From: Granulicella sp. WH15 | GTDB taxonomy: Bacteria; Acidobacteriota; Terriglobia; Terriglobales; Acidobacteriaceae | Length of the DNA stretch: 64,000 bases | Assembly (NCBI RefSeq): GCF_009914315.1 | Contig: NZ_CP042596.1 | Coordinates: 124,001-188,000 of the forward strand | Direction of reading: 5' to 3' | Part shown: positions 50,504-60,274 of the stretch, piece by piece | How the letters are laid out: every line of letters starts with the position of its first letter | Position numbering within the stretch: position 1 is the stretch's first letter | The notes under the pieces: model-generated | Told to the model about the DNA's origin: nothing | Seen by the model: the letters and a program-made list of their open reading frames with translations, nothing else | The model's database searches: none | Program-made: the position numbers and the translations under genes

Positions 50504-52471
50504 ATGGTAGACGACCATAATCCTGTGTATATCGAGAGCAAACCCCTGAACACCGAATTGGAAACCTTGGCGCCCGAAGCGACAGCCGACCTGTCATCCG
50601 AATCCACCCCAACCCTCACCGAGACCCAGACCGAGACTGCAACCGTAGAGACAGCCGCCACACCCGCGCCCGTCGCTATCGCAGCCTCCGTCGAGACCGC
50701 AGAAGAGCCGGACTATGAAGACGCCGACTTTGCTGCTGCCCTCGCGAACTTCGACCGTGAGCAGGCTGTCGAGTCCGCCGCGGCTCAGAGCCTGACCGCC
50801 GACGAGATCGTCGTGCCCGGAACCGTCATTAAGGTTACCGATAAGCACGTCGTCGTCGATATCGGTCTCAAGTCCGAGGGTCTCATTCCGCTCGAGCAGG
50901 TGCTCGATATCAACGGCGTTTCAAAGTTCCAGGCCGGCGATGTGGTTGAGGTTGTGGTGGAGCGCGAAGAGACTCATGGCGGCGGATACATCGTCAGCTA
51001 CGAGAAGGCGATGCGCCACAAGGTCTGGGACAAGCTCGAGCAGGCTGCGAACGACAAGGTGCCCGTCAAGGGTATGGTCGTCAGCCGCGTCAAGGGCGGA
51101 CTCACCGTCGACATCGGCATCAAGGCGTTCCTGCCCGGCTCGCAGATCGAGGTCCGGCCCGTCCGCAATCTGGACGGCTACGTCGGCACCGAGATCGAAG
51201 TCCGCGTCATCAAGCTGAACAAGAAGCGCGGCAACGTCGTCATCTCCCGCAAGGAGATTCTCGAAGAGGAGCAGAACGCCAAGAAGTCGGTGACGCTCGC
51301 TACCCTCGAAGAGGGCAGCGTCCTGACCGGAACGGTCAAGAACCTGACCGATTACGGCGCGTTCGTCGACCTCGGCGGCCTCGACGGCCTGCTGCACATC
51401 ACCGATATGAGCTGGGGCCGCCTGACGCATCCGCGCGACCTGGTCAACGTCGGCGATGAGATCCAGGTGAAGGTTCTCAAGTTCGACAAGGATAAGCAGC
51501 GCGTCTCGCTCGGCTTCAAGCAGTTGACGCCTGACCCGTGGCTCGATGCGACCGAGCGCTATCCCATCGGCGCACAGGTTCGCGGCCGCGTTCTGTCGGT
51601 CACCGACTACGGCGCGTTCGTCGAGCTGGAGCAGGGCATCGAGGGTCTGGTTCACGTCTCCGAGATGACCTGGTCGAAGCGGATGAAGCACCCCTCCAAG
51701 CTGGTCAAGCCCGGCGACGAGGTCGACACCATCATCCTCTCGGTCAACCCGAACGATCGCCGCATCTCGCTGGGCATGAAGCAGCTCCAGGAGAATCCGT
51801 GGGAGCAGCTCGAGGACAAGTACCCCACCGGCGCCATCATCGAGGGCCGCGTGCGCAACCTGACCGACTTCGGTGCGTTCATCGAGATCGAGGACGGCAT
51901 CGACGGCCTGGTACACGTCTCGAACCTGAGCTGGACCAAGCGCATCAAGCACCCGTCGGAGGTTCTGAAGAAGGGCGAGAAGGTCCGGGCCATCGTGCTC
52001 GGCGTCGAGCCGGAAAACCGCCGCCTGTCGCTGGGTGTCAAGCAGCTCCAGCCGGATGTGTGGGATACGTTCTTCGCCCAGCACCGTATCGGCGACGTCA
52101 TCAAGGGCAAGGTTCTGCGCACGGCGCAGTTCGGAGCCTTCGTTGAGATCGCTGAGGGCGTCGAGGGTCTGTGCCACGTCTCCGAGGCGGTCGATGACAC
52201 CGGCAAGCCGGTCGATCTACAGGTCGATCAGGAGCATGAGTTCAAGATCGTCAAGATGAACCAGGACGAGAAGAAGGTCGGTCTGTCGATTCGCGCTGTC
52301 GGCGAAGAGGCCAGCCGGGCCGAGGTCGAGTCCTACAAGGAGCGCGAGTACTCGGGCGGCAAGAAGGGCCAGAGCGGACAGTCCAGCTCTTCTTCTTCGA
52401 GCTCCAGCTCCACCACGCTGGGCGACCTGCTGAACTGGAAGCGCGCTGAGCGGGAAGACGCAGGAGAGTAA
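50504..52471 (+). CDS. rpsA: 30S ribosomal protein S1
   Basis: The product has 655 residues. Six S1 RNA-binding repeats are visible, beginning EIVVPGTVIKVTDKHVVVDIG, KVPVKGMVVSRVKGGLTVDIG, SVLTGTVKNLTDYGAFVDLG, QVRGRVLSVTDYGAFVELE, IIEGRVRNLTDFGAFIEIE and VIKGKVLRTAQFGAFVEIA. The first two are the divergent ribosome-binding pair. An acidic 100-residue N-terminal tail and a Ser-rich tail near the C-terminus are additions. ATG 50504 has GGAG 12 bases upstream; ATG 50375 would add a very basic 43-residue extension. S1 commonly represses its own mRNA, which the long leader would permit. Confidence 0.94.
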   Translation: MVDDHNPVYIESKPLNTELETLAPEATADLSSESTPTLTETQTETATVETAATPAPVAIAASVETAEEPDYEDADFAAALANFDREQAVESAAAQSLTADEIVVPGTVIKVTDKHVVVDIGLKSEGLIPLEQVLDINGVSKFQAGDVVEVVVEREETHGGGYIVSYEKAMRHKVWDKLEQAANDKVPVKGMVVSRVKGGLTVDIGIKAFLPGSQIEVRPVRNLDGYVGTEIEVRVIKLNKKRGNVVISRKEILEEEQNAKKSVTLATLEEGSVLTGTVKNLTDYGAFVDLGGLDGLLHITDMSWGRLTHPRDLVNVGDEIQVKVLKFDKDKQRVSLGFKQLTPDPWLDATERYPIGAQVRGRVLSVTDYGAFVELEQGIEGLVHVSEMTWSKRMKHPSKLVKPGDEVDTIILSVNPNDRRISLGMKQLQENPWEQLEDKYPTGAIIEGRVRNLTDFGAFIEIEDGIDGLVHVSNLSWTKRIKHPSEVLKKGEKVRAIVLGVEPENRRLSLGVKQLQPDVWDTFFAQHRIGDVIKGKVLRTAQFGAFVEIAEGVEGLCHVSEAVDDTGKPVDLQVDQEHEFKIVKMNQDEKKVGLSIRAVGEEASRAEVESYKEREYSGGKKGQSGQSSSSSSSSSSTTLGDLLNWKRAEREDAGE

Positions 52472-52488
52472 ATCTACTCTTTGCAATA

Positions 52489-52520
52489 CACAAAGGCCGT
52501 CCTTCGGGGCGGCCTTTGTG
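52489..52520 (+). terminator. Strong hairpin after rpsA
   Basis: A 14-bp stem (52489-52502 with 52507-52520, one G-T pair) is capped by a TTCG tetraloop, 17 bases after the rpsA stop. A short T-run (cattttg) follows. It is the best intrinsic-terminator candidate in the window and is distinct from the palindromic repeat. Confidence 0.82.
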
Positions 52521-52538
52521 GCATTTTGCGCGCCTCTC

Positions 52539-52706
52539 GGGGTACTTCGTACCGTTCTCGGGGCGGTATGGGCAAGATCATCTTCCGAGGGCCTCCCGCT
52601 GGTCGGCGGTGGGCATCTTTCTTCCCGCCAAGGGGGAAGGGCCACGCGAAGCTCTAAAAAGGCGTGCTACGCCCGCTTCGCGCGTAGCGGGCTCGTCCGG
52701 CAGGAC
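52539..52706. repeat. Palindromic mosaic repeat at a convergent junction (locus 23)
   Basis: Outer arm (ggggtacttcgtaccgttct), inner palindrome (cctcccgctggtcggcggtg ... cgccaagggggaag) and module B. It lies between the rpsA terminator and the 7TM gene. Confidence 0.85.
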
Positions 52707-52817
52707 AGAGTCTTTCCTCTTTACAAAGAAAGAGTTAAGCCGATCTACCAGCGTGTGGAGACGGCACGGTCGAAGCCGTGCCCATAAGGTGTGGGGTGGT
52801 TCAGGGAAGCTACTTCC

Positions 52818-53699
52818 TTACCGCTGCGCGTGGCCCGCGACCATCTTCAACGAGGCGCGGCGCATGATCTCAAGCTCCGACGGCGCGAAGACCTCGGGCG
52901 GCACGCCGCCCACCGCGACGAATCCGGGATTATCCCCCAGCGCCACCGATATCTGGTTCCAGCGCAGGAACGGCGAGGTCGTCGGCAGCACGATGATCCG
53001 GCGCTTAGGCTCCGGCAACGCAAAGTAGACGATCCAGGTCGAGACGGCTACGAGAATTGAGATGCCGTTCAGAAGATTTACCGACGAGTTCATCTTCGAG
53101 AAGTGGATAAACCATCCGGAGCTGACGAGGCCCATCGCAGCATAGATGCCGAGGCCCAGGCTAACACCGAAGATCTTGCTCTGGTACGAGAGTCCCATCG
53201 GGCGAATCGCAAAGGTGACGAACAGGAGCATGCAGAGCGTGAGGATGCTCTGAGTCTGCTGCAACTGTGACGCGGCGGCTACCAGGAACTGCAGGGTAGT
53301 CATCCGCGGTCCGAGCGCCATTCCCAGCGCGACCGCTACCGAGATAGCGGCAGCCCAGCGGAACATAAGCATTCCAAGGGTCTGGAGACCTTTGAGGGGC
53401 GCCATCGCCAGCCGATAGATGCTGTAGATGATTCCAAGGCCGAGAAACGCCTCGATCGTATAGCTGATCCAGTAGAGGTAGAAGTACAGCCCATATACCA
53501 GATGAGCATGTTCGTGATGCCTGAATCCAAACCGGAGCAGGGTGATCTCAGCGGCAGTACTGAACATGCGGATAAATAGAAAGCCCGACAAGAACCGATA
53601 TATCCCGAGCTGTCTCCGTGTGCGCATGACGATAAGCGCGATGAGGCAAGCTACGGGCTCGGCGTATGTCAAGAAGTCTATAAATCCCGCTGCCTTCAT
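52818..53699 (-). CDS. Seven-transmembrane-type membrane protein, function unknown
   Basis: The product has 293 residues with about seven helices (FLTYAEPVACLIALIVM, FLSGFLFIRMFSTAAEITLL, YGLYFYLYWISYTIEAFLG and on) and a C-terminal soluble tail ending in polar residues. GGAGG lies 8 bases before ATG 53699. It is the last gene of a minus-strand group whose upstream members are three copies of a secreted-peptide unit, so it may be cotranscribed with them. I recognise no family; sensing, export or processing of the peptides is possible but unproven. Confidence 0.78.
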   Translation of the reverse strand: MKAAGFIDFLTYAEPVACLIALIVMRTRRQLGIYRFLSGFLFIRMFSTAAEITLLRFGFRHHEHAHLVYGLYFYLYWISYTIEAFLGLGIIYSIYRLAMAPLKGLQTLGMLMFRWAAAISVAVALGMALGPRMTTLQFLVAAASQLQQTQSILTLCMLLFVTFAIRPMGLSYQSKIFGVSLGLGIYAAMGLVSSGWFIHFSKMNSSVNLLNGISILVAVSTWIVYFALPEPKRRIIVLPTTSPFLRWNQISVALGDNPGFVAVGGVPPEVFAPSELEIMRRASLKMVAGHAQR

Positions 53700-53755
53700 A
53701 ACCGTCCCCTCCAACATAAAGGATATCCCAAGAGAGGACGGGGCAGAGTTTTTTT

Positions 53756-53937
53756 TTAGTGGCCGAGTTCGGTGATGCCGCAGGCGTGAGGGTCGTTGGG
53801 CGGGCACATCGGGATGGGACCGGCGCTGAGCTTCGGCATAATGGTCGTCGCGGTGGAAGCGTTGGCACGGTGGGCGGAGGAGACGGCTCCGGTGAGGGCG
53901 AGGGAAAAGACGAATGTGCGGACAATGATGTTTTCAT
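53756..53937 (-). pseudogene. Secreted-peptide copy 1, frameshifted at codon 2-3
   Basis: It matches the two intact copies nearly base for base, but the A-run after ATG has one A fewer. From ATG 53937 the frame is wrong, and the intact frame (VFSLALTGAVSSAHRANAST ... CPPNDPHACGITELGH) has no start codon. One substitution (Ala31 to Thr) also separates it. It is the copy nearest the 7TM gene. Confidence 0.75.
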
Positions 53938-54013
53938 GGCAAAACTCCTGAAGGAATTAAATTGTTGATTCTGAAATAGTTAGTGGCTCAGTACTCGAGG
54001 GAGCAACCGCTCT

Positions 54014-54196
54014 TTAGTGGCCGAGTTCGGTGATGCCGCAGGCGTGTGGGTCGTTCGGGGGGCACATCGGGATGGGACCGGCGCTGAGCTTCGGCATGAT
54101 GGTCGCCGCGGTGGAGGCATTGGCACGGTGGGCGGAGGAGACGGCTCCGGTGAGGGCGAGGGAGAAGACGAATGTGCGGACAATGATGTTTTTCAT
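54014..54196 (-). CDS. Secreted 60-residue peptide, copy 2
   Basis: The signal peptide MKNIIVRTFVFSLALTGAVS is followed by probable cleavage after Ala22 or Ala27, leaving about 33-38 residues. The mature part has two cysteines (Cys45, Cys53) in MCPPNDPHACGIT, which could form one disulfide loop, and a C-terminal ELGH. AGGAG lies 7 bases upstream of ATG 54196. Copy 3 differs by one residue. Function unknown; export is inference from the signal. Confidence 0.75.
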   Translation of the reverse strand: MKNIIVRTFVFSLALTGAVSSAHRANASTAATIMPKLSAGPIPMCPPNDPHACGITELGH

Positions 54197-54272
54197 GGAA
54201 AAACTCCTGAAGGAATTAAATTATTGATTCTGAAGTGGTTAGTGGCTCAAGACTCGAGGGAGCAACCGCTCT

Positions 54273-54455
54273 TTAGTGGCCGAGTTCGGTGATGCCGCAG
54301 GCGTGGGGGTCGTTGGGCGGGCACATCGGGATGGGGCCGGCGCTGAGCTTTGGCATGATGGTCGCCGCGGTGGAGGCGTTGGCGCGGTGGGCGGAGGAGA
54401 CGGCTCCGGTGAGGGCGAGGGAGAGGACGAATGTGCGGACAATGATGTTTTTCAT
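54273..54455 (-). CDS. Secreted 60-residue peptide, copy 3 (promoter-proximal)
   Basis: Identical to copy 2 except Leu for Phe at residue 11. Its upstream region (tcctattttttt) differs from that of copies 1 and 2, so it is likely closest to the promoter. AGGAG precedes its ATG by about 10 bases. Confidence 0.75.
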   Translation of the reverse strand: MKNIIVRTFVLSLALTGAVSSAHRANASTAATIMPKLSAGPIPMCPPNDPHACGITELGH

Positions 54456-54838
54456 GATGGTGTGGCTCCTATTTTTTTCTGGTGCAACTCAAAATTTCTC
54501 TGGACAGGCCCGATGAAGTAAAACTAAGATATGAGAATGGGTAAGTCCAACAAAATGAACAATATAGCAGGATAATATCGTCATGAAATTACTAAGGTAA
54601 TAAAGTTGTCTGATGTCCTTTTACCCGCCATTTCTGATGCTTTCCCATGTGGTGGAGGCAAAGTTCTCCCATCTTTTCGGGTGATAAAACTCGATTTCAG
54701 AGAGTTCTGCGAAGGTTGAGGCTCTATTTGCGCTCTCCGGGAAGCCTATTGGCTGGGGATAGGGGCTGATAACGGCAATGGCTTCCAGGTAGTCCTATGG
54801 AGACGGACGGCCCTAAAAGACCGGGTACTGGAGGCAAT
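54456..54838. other. AT-rich divergent intergenic region
   Basis: About 380 bases, the most AT-rich stretch of the window, between the peptide array (minus) and the SDR gene (plus). It should hold the promoters of both, but I find no clean hexamer pair. No gene and no repeat copy are present. Confidence 0.5.
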
Positions 54839-55810
54839 ATGAGCTGGAAGATTGCAGAGATACCCTCGCAGGCGGGCAAGAGAGTCCTGATTACCGGTGC
54901 AAACAGCGGAGTTGGGTACTCCGCTGCGGTCGAGCTGGCGCGGAAGGGTGCGGAGGTGGTTCTGGCGTGCCGGGATCGTGCTCGGGGCGAGGCTGCGCTG
55001 GTGCGGCTACGGCAAGACGCCGATGGGCCGGACTCGGCGGCGTCACGGGCCGAGCTGGCGATGCTGGATCTGTCGTCGCTGGCTTCGGTGCGGGCGCTGG
55101 CTGAGGCTCAGATCGCCCAGGATAGGCCGCTGGACTGCCTGGTGAACAACGCCGGTGTGATGGCCCCGCCGGAACGCAGGGAGACGGTTGAGGGGATGGA
55201 GTTGCAGTTCGGTACCAATGTGGTGGGGCACTTTTACCTGACGGCGCTGCTGCTGCCGTTGCTTGAGCAAGCGGCGGCGGCACGAGTGGTGACGGTGGCG
55301 TCGATCGCACACAAGCGGGGAAAGATCGACTTCGAGGATCTGCAATCGGTGCGGCGGTACTCTCCCATGGGGGCTTACCAGCAGTCGAAGCTGGGGGATC
55401 TGATGTTTGCGTTTGAGCTGGAGCGGCGGCTGCGGGCGGCGGGATCGCGGGTGACGAGCGTGGCGGTGCATCCGGGCGTGGCCAGGACGGAGCTGTTCAA
55501 GATCGGCTCCAGCACGGGCCTGTCGCGGCTGGCCGAGCGGGTGCTGGCGGGGGCCATTGGCGCGTTGCTGAACTCGCAGGAGGGTGGGGCGGTACCCACA
55601 TTATTTGCGGCAACGTCACCGGACGCGGTGGGTGGTGGGTACTACGGGTCGCAGGGGTTTCAGGAGATGCGGGGTGGGGATGTGGGACCGGCCAAGGTAG
55701 CTCCGCAGGCGAGGGATGAGGCGGCGCAACGGCGGTTGTGGACGGTTTGTGAGCAGTTGAGCGGCGTAAATTTTCTTCCCGACCAGCGAGAGGACCACGC
55801 GAAGCAGTAA
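54839..55810 (+). CDS. Short-chain dehydrogenase/reductase (retinol-dehydrogenase-like)
   Basis: The product has 323 residues. The Rossmann motif KRVLITGANSGVGYSAAVELA (TGxxxGxG), NNAGVMAPP and active-site YxxxK in YQQSKLGDLMFAF (Ser in VASIAHKRG) are intact. It belongs to the classical SDR group near RDH/WWOX-like enzymes. The last residues, FLPDQREDHAKQ, and the stop come from the adjoining repeat. GGAGG lies 4 bases before ATG 54839. Substrate unknown. Confidence 0.9.
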   Translation: MSWKIAEIPSQAGKRVLITGANSGVGYSAAVELARKGAEVVLACRDRARGEAALVRLRQDADGPDSAASRAELAMLDLSSLASVRALAEAQIAQDRPLDCLVNNAGVMAPPERRETVEGMELQFGTNVVGHFYLTALLLPLLEQAAAARVVTVASIAHKRGKIDFEDLQSVRRYSPMGAYQQSKLGDLMFAFELERRLRAAGSRVTSVAVHPGVARTELFKIGSSTGLSRLAERVLAGAIGALLNSQEGGAVPTLFAATSPDAVGGGYYGSQGFQEMRGGDVGPAKVAPQARDEAAQRRLWTVCEQLSGVNFLPDQREDHAKQ

Positions 55811-56038
55811 AAGGCGTGCAAACGCCCGCTCGCCGCGCAGGCGGCCTGTCCGGCAGGACGTCTTTGCGGATTTTGAAGAAAGCATACTTCGGGCTAAGCC
55901 TCGACCCACCCCAGAAACAACGGCAACAACAGACTCCTCCGCTTCGCTCCTGAATGACAGTCAAGAAAACAAGCAACGGCAAGTGCGCCCTTGCGCCGGG
56001 CGGGCGGCACTTCGTGCGGTGCTCGACGCTTCGCGTGA
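55776..56038. repeat. Composite palindromic repeat (locus 24)
   Basis: Module A right arm and module B (accagcgagaggaccacgcg, then agcagtaaaaggcgtg) overlapping the SDR 3' end, module E (gcatacttcgggctaagcct), module D (ctcctccgcttcgctcctga) and module C at 55985-56038. Confidence 0.85.
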
Positions 56039-56226
56039 AAAGCACTATTCGCGGGAAAGAAAATTGCTCGACGACTTGGCAGAGCATCTCGGACTAAGTT
56101 AGTCTTAGTTTATTCGAGCTGCTGGTCGGTGGTCTTTGGCGAGGCACCGGCTGGCTGGCTGAGATCGACACCGTGCTGCTGCGCGTCCCGGACTGGGTCG
56201 CTGCGGCGGCGCGCCGAGGTTACAGG

Positions 56227-56847
56227 ATGAGTCAGAGAACGAAGTTCAAGATGCAGCGTGCGCTCGGGCTGGAGCTGCCCGGGCTGGGTAAGCCGGGTGC
56301 TCTCGAGAAGCGCAACTACCCGCCGGGACAGCATGGACAGGCCCGCAAGAAGAAGCCGACTGAGTACGGATTGCAGTTGAAAGAGAAGCAGAAGCTGCTC
56401 TTTCACTACGGGCTGCGCGAGGAACAGTTACAGCGGTTTGTGCGCACGGCGCGGTCGCTGCCGGGGTCGAACTGGGTGGAGAACCTGGTTGGACTGCTGG
56501 AGAAGCGGGTGGATAACGTGGTCTTCCGGCTGGGTTTTGCGCGGAGCATGGCGGCGGCCCGGCAGTTGGTGAGCCACGGGCATGTTCTGGTGAATGGGAA
56601 GATGCTGACGATCGGCTCGGCGCTGGTGGGGGTGGGCGATGTTGTGGCGCTGACCGAGTATGCGGCCGGGGAGATGACCTTGCCGAGCCGTCGCTCGCCG
56701 CGTCTGCCGCTGCCGGGGTATCTGAACTTTGCCGTCGAGGGTGTGGATACCCAGGGAGTGGTGCGGATGGAGCCGGGGCTGGACCATGTGCCGTTTGAGT
56801 TCCAGGCCAGCCGCGTGGCCGAGTACTACTCGCAACGAGGCGTATAA
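56227..56847 (+). CDS. rpsD: Ribosomal protein S4 paralogue, cysteine-free N-terminus
   Basis: The product has 206 residues, normal for S4. EKRNYPPGQHGQARKKKPTEYGLQLKEKQK and LEKRVDNVVFRLGFARSMAAARQLVSHGHVLVNGK are S4 signatures; the latter is the S4 RNA-binding domain. The start differs from typical S4: MSQRTKFKMQRALGLELPGL lacks the MARYxGPxCKLCRR opening and has no zinc-type cysteines. It stands alone, not next to rpsM/rpsK/rpoA. It may be the only S4 (C-minus type) or a second copy. Confidence 0.9.
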   Translation: MSQRTKFKMQRALGLELPGLGKPGALEKRNYPPGQHGQARKKKPTEYGLQLKEKQKLLFHYGLREEQLQRFVRTARSLPGSNWVENLVGLLEKRVDNVVFRLGFARSMAAARQLVSHGHVLVNGKMLTIGSALVGVGDVVALTEYAAGEMTLPSRRSPRLPLPGYLNFAVEGVDTQGVVRMEPGLDHVPFEFQASRVAEYYSQRGV

Positions 56848-56852
56848 AAAAC

Positions 56853-57032
56853 TGTCTTGCCGGACGGGGTACTTCGTACCGTTCTCGGGGCTCTATGGGC
56901 AGGATCAACAGCAAAGGTCCTCCCGCTGGTCGGAAGCAAAATGTCTGCTTCCGACCAGCGGGAGGACCCCAGAGGATCACTCACCCATACCGCCCCGGGA
57001 ACCGCACGAAGTGCCGCCCGCCCGGCGTTAGG
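56853..57032. repeat. Near-complete palindromic repeat, reference copy (locus 25)
   Basis: Bases 56869-57014 form a nested hairpin of about 146 bases. The inner arms 56916-56938 and 56946-56968 are perfect 23-bp reverse complements around a 7-base loop. The outer arms (56869-56915 and 56969-57014) pair imperfectly. Flanks are a B fragment (gtcttgccggacgg) and module C (ccgcccgcccggcgttaggg). It fills the gap between the S4 and aconitase genes. Confidence 0.9.
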
Positions 57033-57039
57033 GCGCTTT

Positions 57040-59892
<2,853 letters not shown>

Positions 59893-59998
59893 GGTCGGTT
59901 TTCCTCGGTGGTGGAACGGCGCTCGGGGCGCGGTTGTGCGGACGTCTGGATAAGGATACAGAGGGAGAAGGGACGCTAAGGCGCGTCAGGGGAAGAAC

Positions 59999-60103
59999 TT
60001 AGCGGCCACGATCGCGGCGGCCATGGCGGAAGCGCTTCAACTGCACGCAGCCGGGGACGACCTGCAGGGAACCGGAGACGAGAGGAGACACTCGGCGAGC
60101 CAT
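59999..60103 (-). CDS. Candidate 34-residue leader peptide upstream of acnA
   Basis: It opens with MARRVSPLVSGSLQVV and ends in RHGRRDRGR: very basic at the C-terminus with a central hydrophobic stretch. TAGAAT lies 6 bases before the ATG, like the leaderless starts elsewhere. It may instead be chance sequence in the acnA 5' leader, since transcription from the box would reach acnA after about 210 bases. It was too short for usual gene callers. Confidence 0.35.
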   Translation of the reverse strand: MARRVSPLVSGSLQVVPGCVQLKRFRHGRRDRGR

Positions 60104-60109
60104 ACGCCG

Positions 60110-60115
60110 ATTCTA
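60110..60115 (-). promoter_or_regulatory. -10-like TAGAAT, probable acnA-region promoter
   Basis: On the minus strand TAGAAT is followed by CGGCGT and ATG 60103. It could drive the 34-residue frame and acnA together. Confidence 0.45.
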
Positions 60116-60274
60116 TGCCCTTTGTTTTCCGCTTGAAAAGAGACTTATCTCGCGAACAAGGGTTTTGTTGTTACGTGGAGCGTCGATAATGCGAGCCACA
60201 AGTCTTTTTTGGCTGTGCCGCGAACGGCAATCCAGGCGGCAACCTGCATCTCAGTCAAAGTGAGGATGTTATCA

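Larger units (their letters stand above)
53756..54455 (-). repeat. Tandem triplication, 259-base period
   Basis: Stop codons of the three copies lie at 53756, 54014 and 54273, spacing 258 and 259; the missing base is the deletion in copy 1. The copies share the peptide ORF, the ribosome-binding site (cttcaggag) and the linker with only a few differences, so the duplication is recent. Confidence 0.85.

Noticed and set aside
53756..54455. 259-base direct repeats considered as a CRISPR array
   Set aside because: The units are long, contain a protein-coding frame and have no spacers or cas genes.
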